42,736 bases of DNA from contig JAKAJI010000005.1 of the NCBI GenBank assembly GCA_021813825.1, positions 1 to 42,736 of the forward strand, written 5' to 3'. The notes below the pieces were generated by a model, which ran no database searches, was not told the DNA's origin, and saw only the letters and a program-made list of their open reading frames with translations. Both the position numbers and the translations under genes were made by a program. Of this stretch, positions 1 to 8,091 are shown one piece after another (position 1 is the stretch's first letter; the number at the start of each line of letters is the position of its first letter). This DNA is from Acidobacteriota bacterium (lineage in GTDB: Bacteria; Acidobacteriota; Terriglobia; Bryobacterales; Bryobacteraceae).

Positions 1-59
1 CGAGTGCCCAGGCCGCCCGCCAGGATGACGCACTGGATTCTGGTTCCGGACTGAGACAT
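1..59 (-). CDS. Sugar-phosphate nucleotidyltransferase, N-terminal fragment (cut by window edge)
   Basis: Reading the minus strand from an ATG at 57-59 gives 19 complete codons ending in the signature VILAGGLGT(R), the nucleotide-binding start of NTP_transferase enzymes such as mannose- or heptose-1-phosphate guanylyltransferase. The ATG lies only five bases after the stop of the sugar kinase gene, so the two are probably co-transcribed. Pairing with an HddA-like kinase suggests the HddC-type step (heptose-1-phosphate to nucleotide-activated heptose), but the fragment is too short to tell the substrate. The rest of the gene lies outside the window. Confidence 0.75.
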   Translation of the reverse strand, partial: MSQSGTRIQCVILAGGLGT

Positions 60-64
60 CTGAT

Positions 65-1045
65 TCAGTCCCTCACAAGGACGGTTGAGCCATCGTGATC
101 GAAGCGGAAGCGGAGTTCGGATAAGCCTTCGCCGGCCATCGCGCGGCGCAGGCGCATAGGATCCTCGGCGAAGAACAACAGGAAGCCGCCGCCCCCGGCG
201 CCGACGAGTTTTCCCCCGAGGGCTCCGTTGCTCATGGCGACGGAATAGAGGTGGTCGATCCTGCTGTTGCTCATGTCGCCGGACCGCGTCCTTTTGATTT
301 CCCAATGTTCGCGCATGAGGGCGGCGAAGCGGTTCGTGTCGCCGGATTCCAGTGCCTGTTTGACGGACTGGCCGAGGCGCTTTACGAAATGGAGGTTCTC
401 GATCATTGCCTGGTCGGAACTGTTCGTGCGGTCCCGTTGATCGGCGAGCACACTCGTGGCGTTTCTGGAGTAACCGGTAAAAAACATCAGCAGATTGTGT
501 TCGAGATCGAGCAGCGTGTGGTTGCTGATGTTCAAGGGCGTGACGGTTACCGAGCCGTCGGTGGCGAAATCGAAGCAACTCAGCCCGCCGAAGGCGGCAA
601 TATATTGGTCCTGCTTGCCGAGCGGCTGACCGAGGACGTTGATTTCGATGTCACAGGCCGCCTCCGCCAAAGCCGCGGTCGAAATGAACTCCCGCTTATA
701 GGCGTAGAGAGCGCGGAGTAGGCCGACGGTGAAGGTCCCTGAGGAGCCGAGGCCGGTGCCCGCGGGGACGTCGGCCATGCTGGCGATCTCGATGGAGCCT
801 TCCGTGTTGTGACGTCTGAGAACTTCACGAAAGATGGGGTGGGCGATCTCGTCAACCGAGTTTACTCTTTCGAGCGAAGAGTACTTCAGCAAATACCCCT
901 CACTGAACATTCGATTGAGGCTCACAAAGACATACTGGGAGATCGCACCCGATATGACATAGCCGCCGAACCGGCTGTAGTAAGAGGGGAGATCCGTTCC
1001 TCCGCCCCCGATGGAGATCCGCAAGGGTGTACGAGTGATGATCAC
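65..1045 (-). CDS. hddA: GHMP-family sugar kinase, HddA-like (D-glycero-alpha-D-manno-heptose 7-phosphate kinase)
   Basis: Predicted cytoplasmic kinase that phosphorylates a heptose 7-phosphate at C1 for nucleotide-activated heptose synthesis (surface glycan or S-layer). All three GHMP motifs are visible: an N-terminal RTPLRISIGGGGTDLP, the ATP-binding PAGTGLGSSGTFTVGL, and a C-terminal KLVGAGGGGFLLF. I chose the GTG at 1043-1045 because the protein then starts MIITRTPLRIS, as in this family. The open frame extends upstream to a TTG at 1093, which would add 16 atypical residues. Length is then 326 aa, near the family norm of about 340. The next gene downstream is a nucleotidyltransferase, supporting a sugar-activation role. 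Related kinases act on fucose or other sugars, so the exact substrate is inferred. Confidence 0.85.
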   Translation of the reverse strand: MIITRTPLRISIGGGGTDLPSYYSRFGGYVISGAISQYVFVSLNRMFSEGYLLKYSSLERVNSVDEIAHPIFREVLRRHNTEGSIEIASMADVPAGTGLGSSGTFTVGLLRALYAYKREFISTAALAEAACDIEINVLGQPLGKQDQYIAAFGGLSCFDFATDGSVTVTPLNISNHTLLDLEHNLLMFFTGYSRNATSVLADQRDRTNSSDQAMIENLHFVKRLGQSVKQALESGDTNRFAALMREHWEIKRTRSGDMSNSRIDHLYSVAMSNGALGGKLVGAGGGGFLLFFAEDPMRLRRAMAGEGLSELRFRFDHDGSTVLVRD

Positions 1046-1138
1046 TGCGATTGCGCTTGCGGAATGGTAACAACTGCGCGGACCCAGCGGCAAGCCGCGA
1101 GCGTTGACCGTTCGCGGCTTTGCGCAGCAGACCTGGGC

Positions 1139-2461
1139 TCAGCGTTCGTCGCGGCGGCGGGGCGAGACGGCATCCCAGCGGGGGTCGGCGGTGCTCTTGT
1201 AGTTCTTGGGCAGGGTGCGCCAGTCGGGGCGGCTGATGCCGTTGAGGTCGTAGACGACGCGGCCGTCGCGGAGGGTGAGTTCACAGATGAGCTTTTCGCT
1301 GCCATCCATGCGGGCGCCGTACATGTCGGTGAAGCCGAACTGGCCTTTTTCCAGGCGCAGGACGGCGACATCGGCGGGGGCGCCGACGCTCAAGTTGCCG
1401 AGTTCTTCGTGATGGATTTCTCTGGCCGGGTTCCAGGTGGACTTGGCGATGACGTCGTCGAGCGAAAGGCCGAGGGCGAGGAACTTGCTCATCAGGTTGA
1501 GCATGTCCTTCATGCCAGCGTTCATGCTGGAGATGTGGAGATCGGTGGAGATCGAGTCGGGGAGGAAGCCCTGCTTGATGGCGGGGACGACGACGCGCCA
1601 GGCGAAGCTGCCGCCGCCGTGGCCGACGTCGAAGATGACGCCGCGCTTGCGGCCTTCGATCATGCCTGGATTTACCTCTCCGTTGTCGAGCAGTTCGTGC
1701 CGCAGGCCGGAGTAACAGTGGGTGTAGATGTCACCGGGGCGGAGTTTCTTGGTGACGAGTTCGGCGAGGGGACGCTGGGGCCAGTCCGTGCCGAAGTCAA
1801 TCATGACGGGGATGTGCGCCATTTCACCGGCCTGAACCGCACGCTCGACGGGGGTCCATTCCGGACCGGTGTAGTGGGCACACTTGAAGCCGACGATCAG
1901 GCCTTTGTGACGAAGGGCCATGTCGGAGGCTGAGCGGGGCTCCATGTCGTAGAAGTTGTCCTCGTAGGGCTCGCCGCGCATGCCGGCGCCGACGATGTTG
2001 AGGAAGGCGAGGACGCGGGTCTTGGAGCGGTCGATGACGTGCTGCTTGAAATCTTCGAAGTTGCGCCAACCGGAGGAGCCGGCGTCGGCGACCGTGGTGA
2101 CGCCGGTGCGGAGGGTGAAGCCGTCGGGCCAGACGCTGTTGTCGCCGGCGTAGGAGTGGGCTTCGCCGGTGCTGGCATAGACGTGGACATGGATGTCGAC
2201 GAGGCCAGGGGTGACGTAGAGCCCGTGGACGTCGACCGTTTTCAGGGCGCGGGAAGCGTCGAGATGCTCGGCGACGGCGGCGATGTGGCCATTCTTGATG
2301 CCCACGTCGCGGACGGCGCTGATGCCGTTCTTCGCGTCGATGACGTGGCCGTTTTGCAGCAGGAGATCGTAGTCGTATTGCTGTTGAGCCATGGCAAGAG
2401 AACCGAGGGCGCCGAGAACGAACAATAGCGCTCCTGTGTGTGAGGTGAGGTTTGTTTTCAT
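1139..2461 (-). CDS. Exported amidohydrolase/deacetylase-type metallohydrolase
   Basis: 440 aa. A Sec-type leader (residues about 8-26, ending AMA) is followed by an amidohydrolase TIM-barrel protein. Metal-site residues are readable: HVH at 91-93, Lys193 in GFKCAHY (candidate carboxylated bridging lysine), His248 in YTHCYSG, His281 in GHGGG and Asp307 in STDLH. This set matches the amidohydrolase/deacetylase branch (COG3964-like), whose members often neighbour SelA-like PLP enzymes, as one does here about 3 kb upstream. Likely hydrolysis of an N-acyl or cyclic amide substrate outside the cytoplasm. Its ATG overlaps the stop of the preceding gene by 4 bases, so the two are translationally coupled. 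A strongly basic C-terminus (RRRDER) follows the barrel. The substrate is unknown. Confidence 0.85.
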   Translation of the reverse strand: MKTNLTSHTGALLFVLGALGSLAMAQQQYDYDLLLQNGHVIDAKNGISAVRDVGIKNGHIAAVAEHLDASRALKTVDVHGLYVTPGLVDIHVHVYASTGEAHSYAGDNSVWPDGFTLRTGVTTVADAGSSGWRNFEDFKQHVIDRSKTRVLAFLNIVGAGMRGEPYEDNFYDMEPRSASDMALRHKGLIVGFKCAHYTGPEWTPVERAVQAGEMAHIPVMIDFGTDWPQRPLAELVTKKLRPGDIYTHCYSGLRHELLDNGEVNPGMIEGRKRGVIFDVGHGGGSFAWRVVVPAIKQGFLPDSISTDLHISSMNAGMKDMLNLMSKFLALGLSLDDVIAKSTWNPAREIHHEELGNLSVGAPADVAVLRLEKGQFGFTDMYGARMDGSEKLICELTLRDGRVVYDLNGISRPDWRTLPKNYKSTADPRWDAVSPRRRDER

Positions 2462-3306
2462 CGCTCCAATTCCACTAAGGCGTAGATGTTTAACTCGGGA
2501 AGCGTGAACTCGGCTGCTTCGGGAGTGAAGGATACATCGAGAAGGCGAACGGGGTCGAGGCCGGAAGCCCAGGCGCGGGCGCGGGAATAGTGGCCGAGGA
2601 CCCGGATGCGGAGTCCTTCGACATGGCGCCGGGCGCCGTCGTAGTTGAGCAGGTGGACCAGGGTGCGCCTGGCGTCGCCTTCCAGGCGGCCGATGACGAC
2701 TTCGCTGCCATAGATGCGCAGCAGGCGTTTGTCGTCGCCGAGGGTCTGCCGGATAAGATGGGCCATGCCGTCGGGGTTGGCGGCGAGCGAGTTGGGGAAC
2801 TGGCTCGAGCCCAGCTTGACGTCGAGCAGGCCGGGTTGCGGGCTGGCGACGCGCTCGAACAACAGGTTGCGGCGCACGAGCAGGTTCATGACTTCGCCGG
2901 CGCGGGGCGTCCCATCATCCTGAAATGCGATGTTGACGAGAGGTTGCATCCCGGCGGCGGAAGGCAGAGTGCGGAGGAAGGCGATCATCGCCTCGAGCGG
3001 CGCCTGGCCGGCGGCGTCGGTGTGGATGCCGGCGTTGGCGGAGAATTCGAACGCTTCTGCCGCGGCGACGGCGGCGCTCAAGCCGGGGGCATCGTAGAAA
3101 AACCGGGCGTTGGGATTGCGAAGGATCCGCGAGCCGTTCGTATTGACCCATGGCGCGGTGGAGGCGGAGGCTTCGTCGATGCGGTAGTTGACGCCGGGGG
3201 TGAGCAGTTTAGTGGCGCCGGCGGGTGGCTCAGCGCTGGAGGCGATTTCGGGAACGGCCGCTTGGATCGCCCCGGCGGCCAGAAGCAAAGCGAGAGTGAG
3301 TCTCAC
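2458..3306 (-). CDS. Secreted protein of unknown function, glycoside-hydrolase-like C-terminal region
   Basis: 282 aa with a short Sec leader (residues 1-16, ending IQA). I do not recognise a named family. The middle contains an alpha/beta-like stretch (about 75-150). The C-terminal third (about 210-282) reads like the small beta-sandwich that closes many bacterial beta-galactosidase-like or other glycosidases: a VHLLNYDG segment, then beta strands ending NIYALVELER. No catalytic acid pair can be assigned with confidence. It sits between a DUF362 gene (overlapping by 4 bases) and the amidohydrolase (overlapping by 4 bases), so it belongs to the same operon and probably acts with these exported enzymes. 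It could be an enzyme accessory or a truncated hydrolase. Confidence 0.6.
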   Translation of the reverse strand: MRLTLALLLAAGAIQAAVPEIASSAEPPAGATKLLTPGVNYRIDEASASTAPWVNTNGSRILRNPNARFFYDAPGLSAAVAAAEAFEFSANAGIHTDAAGQAPLEAMIAFLRTLPSAAGMQPLVNIAFQDDGTPRAGEVMNLLVRRNLLFERVASPQPGLLDVKLGSSQFPNSLAANPDGMAHLIRQTLGDDKRLLRIYGSEVVIGRLEGDARRTLVHLLNYDGARRHVEGLRIRVLGHYSRARAWASGLDPVRLLDVSFTPEAAEFTLPELNIYALVELER

Positions 3307-4418
3307 AGCGTTACGGCCTTCAGGTGGATCTTGTTGAGATCGTAGACGCCCAAGCCGAGCGTAGAGGCGTACTGGATGTGGCCGGGTTCACGGATGAAAT
3401 GGTTTTTCTGCGGATCGAGGCCGCGGCTGTTCCACAGATGCGAGCGGGAACGATCCCACAGCGAGGGAGCACCCTCTTGCTTGCGTTTGGCTTCGATGAC
3501 GTCGAGCAGGAGGTGGTCCATGGCGACCGGGTCCGTGCCGAATTGCATCATTTTCGGATAGAAGCGGAAGCGCTTGTCGGTGTTGAACGGGCCGCCGTGC
3601 CAGACGCCGCGGAGGCCGTCCATGACGCTGAGGACGGCGCGCGAGCGAAGCGGTTCGACGGAGGCGAGCGTGCCGATGAAGGAGTAGGTGTTGGTTACCT
3701 CGTAGCGGTGGGAGCGGGCGACGTTGGAGAAATCTCCGTAGGCGATGTTTTTCAGGCACCCGGTGACGCCTGCCGCCTGATGTTCCTTCATGTTGGGGAT
3801 GTTGACGATCTTGGTGAATTTCTCCGTGACAAGGCGGATCATATTCGAGCGGGTGTCATCCTCGCCGAAGAAATCGACCTCGACGTAGGTGTCGGGATCG
3901 TAGCCGAGGATGGCTCCGCGCTGGCCTTCGATGCCGGTGACGGTAACGCCGGACGGGACGTATTTTTCGTAGCCGACGGTGCGCATCTGATCGGGGAAAC
4001 GCTCGTAGATGGTGATGCGTTCGGGCGCCACGCCCACCTTCATGAGGTTCTTGACGACGGCGGCGACGACCTCGGGGCTGGACATGATGCGGGGGGCGCC
4101 GGAGCAGTTCACCTTGATGCCGACGACGTCGTTGGGCTGGATGAAGCGGGCCCAGGAGTCGCGGGGGTCGGGGTCGCCGGTGAGCAGTTTCATGCCGTCG
4201 TCGATCATCGTCTCGACGCGGGCGGCATTGACGGTGTCGGTAGCTTCGTCGAGAACGCTGTCGCTGTGAACGCGGGCCACCTGCCCGGGGTACTTGCCGG
4301 GCATTCCCTGTCCCGGGACGGATTTGTACTTACTTACGATCTTGTAATGGGGAAGCTTGGAATCCGAGGCGAGTACGGGCGTGGCCGCGGCAAGAGAAAG
4401 AAATCCGCGCCTATTCAT
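3303..4418 (-). CDS. DUF362 domain protein with Tat-type leader
   Basis: 371 aa from the ATG at 4418, which gives the leader MNRRGFLSLAAATPVLA, a twin-arginine-like signal. The open frame starts 8 codons earlier (4442), but those residues would precede the signal. The body matches DUF362: GIKVNCSGAPRIMSSPEVV, an alpha/beta region around ITIYERFP, and the later VNIPNMKEHQAAGVTGCLKN. DUF362 proteins are often iron-sulfur associated, but I see no ferredoxin-type cysteine clusters here, so this is the stand-alone exported version. Function in the family is unsettled. It overlaps the next gene by 4 bases and lies 58 bases after the PIG-L gene, consistent with one operon of exported proteins. Confidence 0.8.
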   Translation of the reverse strand: MNRRGFLSLAAATPVLASDSKLPHYKIVSKYKSVPGQGMPGKYPGQVARVHSDSVLDEATDTVNAARVETMIDDGMKLLTGDPDPRDSWARFIQPNDVVGIKVNCSGAPRIMSSPEVVAAVVKNLMKVGVAPERITIYERFPDQMRTVGYEKYVPSGVTVTGIEGQRGAILGYDPDTYVEVDFFGEDDTRSNMIRLVTEKFTKIVNIPNMKEHQAAGVTGCLKNIAYGDFSNVARSHRYEVTNTYSFIGTLASVEPLRSRAVLSVMDGLRGVWHGGPFNTDKRFRFYPKMMQFGTDPVAMDHLLLDVIEAKRKQEGAPSLWDRSRSHLWNSRGLDPQKNHFIREPGHIQYASTLGLGVYDLNKIHLKAVTL

Positions 4419-4476
4419 AAGAGAAAGTAAATGATATCGCATCCCCGGCGGGAAGGGATATTTCCCAAGCCGGAAA

Positions 4477-5412
4477 CTAGAGGGTGACGGCGTTTTTGGC
4501 GATGTAGGGGTCGAGGGACTGGTCGGGTCCGATGTAGTGGAACTCCTCGGCAGCAGGGAGATTATGGCGGCGGCCGATGGCGGCGTCGCGTTCCTCGAAG
4601 GCGACCTTGACGAATTCGGCGGGGCCTTCGGGGCCTTCGAGCGCGGGAATGCGCTGGTTGCGGGCGCGGAGGCTCGCGTTGAGATCGACGACCATGTGCT
4701 CGATCATGGTGCGGCAGGAAAGGATGGCGCGGCGCTTCTGTTCGACGACGCCGGAGATGTCGACGACGCGGTTGACCAACTGCGGGCCGCGGGCGAAATA
4801 ATACTTCTCGCTGACGCTGTGGGGCTGAATACCTGCGGCGCGGTGCTCGGGAAAATCGAGGCTGCCGCCGGCCATCCAGCAGGCGGCTTCGACGGCCTGG
4901 GCGGTGACGTAGTGGTCCGGATTTTCTTCGTAGTGGCCCCAGGGATCGTAGCTGAGCACGGTGTTGACCTTGAGGAGGCGGAAAAGGAAGATGAGGCGGC
5001 CGCGGAGTTCGGTGCGGGCGACGTCATCCATGCGGTGGTTGCGGTAGCTTAAGTCGAAGCTGCCTTTGAGGCCCATCGTCTTAACGAAGAGGGCGGTGTC
5101 GTTTTCGTTGGCCAGGACGGTGGCGCCGAGGCTGAGGCCGGCGGAATCCTTCTCGTCGTTCGAGGTCCGGATGAAGTAGCCGGTATAGCCTTCGCGAAGC
5201 ATTTTGGCGATGGTGCCGCCGGCGAAGATGGGGCCGTCGTCGAGATGGGGCGTGACGAGCGCGAAGACCTTCCCCTCGTGAGGACGGCCTTCGGCGGCGC
5301 GTTCGACGGTGATCGAATGGGTGTCGCCGGCGACGCTGGTTTGGGCGGAGGCCTGAGCGCCGGCGAACAGGGCTCCGGCGAGGGCTCCAGAGAAAAAATC
5401 CCGGCGGTCCAT
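4477..5412 (-). CDS. PIG-L/LmbE-family deacetylase with Tat-type leader
   Basis: 311 aa. The N-terminus MDRRDFFSGALAGALFAGA looks like a Tat signal. The zinc-binding motif of the LmbE/PIG-L fold is present as PHLDD (residues 55-59), and the second motif as NPDH (165-168), where the family usually has HPDH. These enzymes remove N-acetyl groups from amino sugars or related amides (GlcNAc-PI, mycothiol precursors, and others); the substrate here is unknown. It lies between the SelA-like and DUF362 genes with short gaps (7 and 58 bases), so it probably belongs to the same transcript. An exported deacetylase beside an exported amidohydrolase and a PLP enzyme suggests stepwise processing of an N-acyl amino compound; this is inference. 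Confidence 0.85.
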   Translation of the reverse strand: MDRRDFFSGALAGALFAGAQASAQTSVAGDTHSITVERAAEGRPHEGKVFALVTPHLDDGPIFAGGTIAKMLREGYTGYFIRTSNDEKDSAGLSLGATVLANENDTALFVKTMGLKGSFDLSYRNHRMDDVARTELRGRLIFLFRLLKVNTVLSYDPWGHYEENPDHYVTAQAVEAACWMAGGSLDFPEHRAAGIQPHSVSEKYYFARGPQLVNRVVDISGVVEQKRRAILSCRTMIEHMVVDLNASLRARNQRIPALEGPEGPAEFVKVAFEERDAAIGRRHNLPAAEEFHYIGPDQSLDPYIAKNAVTL

Positions 5413-5419
5413 TGGTTTT

Positions 5420-6685
5420 TCAGGCTTTCGCCGCCTGGCTGAGCACTTCCTTCAGGCGGCGGGCCACGATGAGGTCTTCGCCGGGTTGCAGCATCCAGAC
5501 GCCGACTACGATGGTGTTTTCATCCGAGGGCAGGTCCTTGTCGCCCTTGCGGCCCGTGAAGGGGTTGAGTTCGATCGGGGGATCGCCTTCGCGCAACTGG
5601 CGGGCGACTTCCCTGGGTTCGATTTTCACGCGAGCCGGATCGTATTTGAGCAGAAGATGGGGAACGTGGTTGGCGACGGGCGGGACAGCGATGGTAGTCG
5701 TGAGCGTTGGGACGCCGCGGACGTGGGCGGCGATGCGCTCGGCGGTGCGGCGGAACTCGGCTTCCATGCCGGCATCGGATTGAGAGAGGAACCAGTCGAC
5801 GGCGGCGACCATGCCGACGATCTGTTCCTTGGCGACCTTCATGCCGCGGCCGACGGTGTTGGAGTTTGGGTTGTTGTTGCGCGCGGCGGCCTCGATGAGG
5901 TCCTTGCGGCCGAGGAGCAGGCCGGCGTTCTGCGGGCCGCGGATGCCTTTGCCACCGGAGAAGGTGACAAGGTCGAAGCCCATGGCGGTGTAGTTCCAGA
6001 GGTTGGAGATGGGCGGGACGTCGGCGGCGGCGTCGTTGAAGCAGGGAACGTTGTGGGAGTGGGCGATGCGGACCCAATCCTCGCGTGAGATGGGACTTTC
6101 CTGCGCGGCGTTGAAGTAGTGGCACATCACGGTACGTTCGTTGAAGGCGCGCTCGTACTCGTCGATGGTTTCGATGGTGACAAACTCGATGCCGCAGTTG
6201 CGCAGGGCGTGGTCGTACTCATAGCGGTGGGTCTTTTGGACGATGACCTCGTTCTTGAGGCCCTGCATGGAGTTGGGGATGGCTTTAATCGAGTCTTCGT
6301 TGCCGCGGGTGATGCAGGCGGCCATGCCAAGCGTAAGCGCCGAGGCTGCGCCGGCGGTGACGAGCGCCGCTTCGCAGCGGAGGCGTTTGGCGAGGTATTC
6401 GCCCGCCTTGGTCTGCAGTTCCTCGAGCCGGACGGGGTGTTTCGCGGCTTGGTTGACAGCCGCGCGGACCTGCGGCGGCATGACGGCGGCCGTGAGGAAC
6501 GTGTAGGTGCCGGCGGCGTTGATGATTTTTCGGACACCGAGCTTTTCGTAATAGTCGACCGGTTCGGCCTCCCGGCCAGCGGTGGCTCCGGCCTGCGCCG
6601 CGGTTCCGGCCGCCAATGCGCCGCCCGCGGCGCCGAAAAACCGTCTACGAGTTGTTGGTACAAACATGCTGTTGTCGCCTTCCAT
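5420..6685 (-). CDS. Exported SelA-like PLP-dependent enzyme
   Basis: 421 aa. The fold-type I PLP enzyme resembles selenocysteine synthase SelA and D-glucosaminate-6-phosphate ammonia-lyase. The PLP lysine is likely K246 in TFSGGKGIRGPQN; an Asp-Ala pair (FNDAAADVPP, about 216-225) lies at the cofactor pyridine site. Unlike true cytoplasmic SelA, it begins with TTRRRFFGAAGGALAAG, a Tat leader, and no selenocysteine machinery is nearby, so SelA activity is unlikely. Exporting a PLP enzyme folded with its cofactor fits the Tat route. An alternative ATG at 6667 (MFVPTT) has a better-placed GGAAGG upstream. It is the first gene of the minus-strand set and is divergent from osmC-like. Confidence 0.85.
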   Translation of the reverse strand: MEGDNSMFVPTTRRRFFGAAGGALAAGTAAQAGATAGREAEPVDYYEKLGVRKIINAAGTYTFLTAAVMPPQVRAAVNQAAKHPVRLEELQTKAGEYLAKRLRCEAALVTAGAASALTLGMAACITRGNEDSIKAIPNSMQGLKNEVIVQKTHRYEYDHALRNCGIEFVTIETIDEYERAFNERTVMCHYFNAAQESPISREDWVRIAHSHNVPCFNDAAADVPPISNLWNYTAMGFDLVTFSGGKGIRGPQNAGLLLGRKDLIEAAARNNNPNSNTVGRGMKVAKEQIVGMVAAVDWFLSQSDAGMEAEFRRTAERIAAHVRGVPTLTTTIAVPPVANHVPHLLLKYDPARVKIEPREVARQLREGDPPIELNPFTGRKGDKDLPSDENTIVVGVWMLQPGEDLIVARRLKEVLSQAAKA

Positions 6686-6737
6686 CGCCTCTGACTATAT
6701 ATCAATGCGGCGGCGCGTTCCATATCTGGGAAGCTGA

Positions 6738-7214
6738 ATGATCATGGGCACGCGCGATCATCATTCCCGGGTGACGGTTCGCTGGACGGGCAACCTGGGT
6801 TCAGGGACCGCGGGCTATGGGGCGTACTCGCGGAATCACGAGATACGGGGCGAGGGCAAGCCGCCGATCGCCGGCTCTTCGGACCCGGTGTTCCGGGGCG
6901 ACGCAGACCGGTACAACCCGGAGGAGCTGTTCGTGGCGTCGCTGGCGGCGTGCCACGAGCTGTGGTTTCTGCATCTGTGCGCGGATGCGGGGATCGTGGT
7001 TACGGCGTATGAGGACGAGGCGGAAGGCTGGATGCAGGAGACGGCGGACGGGGGCGGGCGGTTCGTACGGGTGAGGCTGCGGCCACGCGCGCGGATCGAA
7101 GGCGTGTGCGGGGCGGCGACGATCGGCGACATCCACCAGGCGGCCCACAAGAAGTGCTTCCTTGCGAGTTCCGTGAATTTTCCGGTCGAGGTGGCTCCGG
7201 AGGACCTCGAGTAA
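6738..7214 (+). CDS. OsmC/Ohr-family peroxidase-like protein
   Basis: 158 aa, predicted cytoplasmic. OsmC and Ohr proteins reduce organic hydroperoxides with two conserved cysteines. Both are present here: Cys72 in SLAACHELWFL and Cys140 in HKKCFLASSVNFPVEV, the second followed by the expected hydrophobic strand. The N-terminus (TVRWTGNLGSGTAGYGAYSR) matches the OsmC beta sheet. The start is ATG at 6738, with GGGAAG upstream; a second in-frame ATG at 6744 is also possible. It is divergent from the SelA-like gene across about 50 bases and is followed by the envelope-signalling module after 96 bases. The peroxide substrate is unknown. Confidence 0.88.
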   Translation: MIMGTRDHHSRVTVRWTGNLGSGTAGYGAYSRNHEIRGEGKPPIAGSSDPVFRGDADRYNPEELFVASLAACHELWFLHLCADAGIVVTAYEDEAEGWMQETADGGGRFVRVRLRPRARIEGVCGAATIGDIHQAAHKKCFLASSVNFPVEVAPEDLE

Positions 7215-7310
7215 GGCGGGCGGGGCGCGACAGGGTTCGTTCGCCGATTCCGGACCGCTGTTGGCCGAATTACGATGGCGTGGGCAGCGAGGACGGACTA
7301 CGCTGGGACC

Positions 7311-8072
7311 ATGAGTGGCCCCATGCCTCCCTCGCTCGAGGATTTCCGCTGGCGCCGGTACCGCCGCAGAAGAGCGCGGGGCGCCTCCGGGGTGGTCCTG
7401 GGCGCGACGATCATCGCGGTGGGTGTGCTGCTGCTGCTGGACAACCTCGATATCATTCCGGCCGTGAATCTGTGGAATTACTGGCCCGTAATTCTGATCG
7501 CCCTGGGCCTGGCGCGGCTGACGAACACGTCGAGCCCGTCGAGTTTGATCTGGGGCGGGGCGATGACGGCGGCGGGTGCCTTGCTGCTGCTGAATAACCT
7601 GGACCTGCTTCGTTTCCCGGTCCATTTATTCTGGCCGCTGATGGTGATCGCCTTCGGGGCGAGCATGTTGTTCCGGGCCGCGGAGGCTCACCGGTACGCA
7701 GGGGCGCCACCGGGAGGAGCGGTTTGTAACGGACCGAACTTCAGTGTTTGGAGCGTGTTTGGGGGAGTGGAGCGGCGAATTGAGACCGACGACTTCCAAT
7801 CGGCGTATGTTTCGGCCGTGTTTGGGGGCGTGAAGCTGGACCTGCGGCGCGCCCAGATCAAGCAGGGGCGGGCGATTATCGACGTAAACGCGGTGTTTGG
7901 CGGCGTGGAGATGATGGTGCCGGAGAACTGGACCGTGGTGGTGGAGGCGACGGGCGTGTTCGGCGGCATCGAGGATAAGACGCGGCCTCCGCAGCAAGTG
8001 CCCGGGCAGGTGAATCCCGTGCTGGTGGTGACGGGCGCGGCCGCGTTCGGCGGCGTATCGATCGCAAACTAA
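7311..8072 (+). CDS. LiaF-like membrane protein with five FGG repeats
   Basis: 253 aa from the ATG at 7311; the open frame begins 12 codons earlier at 7275, but this start gives MSGPM. An Arg-rich N-terminus (13-23) precedes two pairs of hydrophobic segments (about 25-45 and 55-70; 78-98 and 103-122), as in LiaI/LiaF-like (DUF5668-type) membrane regions. The rest is a soluble C-terminal domain in which the FGG tripeptide (FGGV or FGGI) occurs five times, near residues 150, 171, 196, 217 and 246, each ending a short beta strand, as in the LiaF C-terminal beta-helix. LiaF represses or tunes an envelope-stress kinase in Gram-positive bacteria. The gene stops 19 bases before a LytS-type kinase, suggesting an analogous sensor role. 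Confidence 0.8.
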   Translation: MSGPMPPSLEDFRWRRYRRRRARGASGVVLGATIIAVGVLLLLDNLDIIPAVNLWNYWPVILIALGLARLTNTSSPSSLIWGGAMTAAGALLLLNNLDLLRFPVHLFWPLMVIAFGASMLFRAAEAHRYAGAPPGGAVCNGPNFSVWSVFGGVERRIETDDFQSAYVSAVFGGVKLDLRRAQIKQGRAIIDVNAVFGGVEMMVPENWTVVVEATGVFGGIEDKTRPPQQVPGQVNPVLVVTGAAAFGGVSIAN

Positions 8073-8091
8073 AGAACGGACCCGCGCCGGC

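Noticed and set aside
1046-1093. TTG-initiated N-terminal extension of the heptose kinase
   Set aside because: The family normally starts MII(S/T)RTP, which the GTG at 1045 gives exactly.
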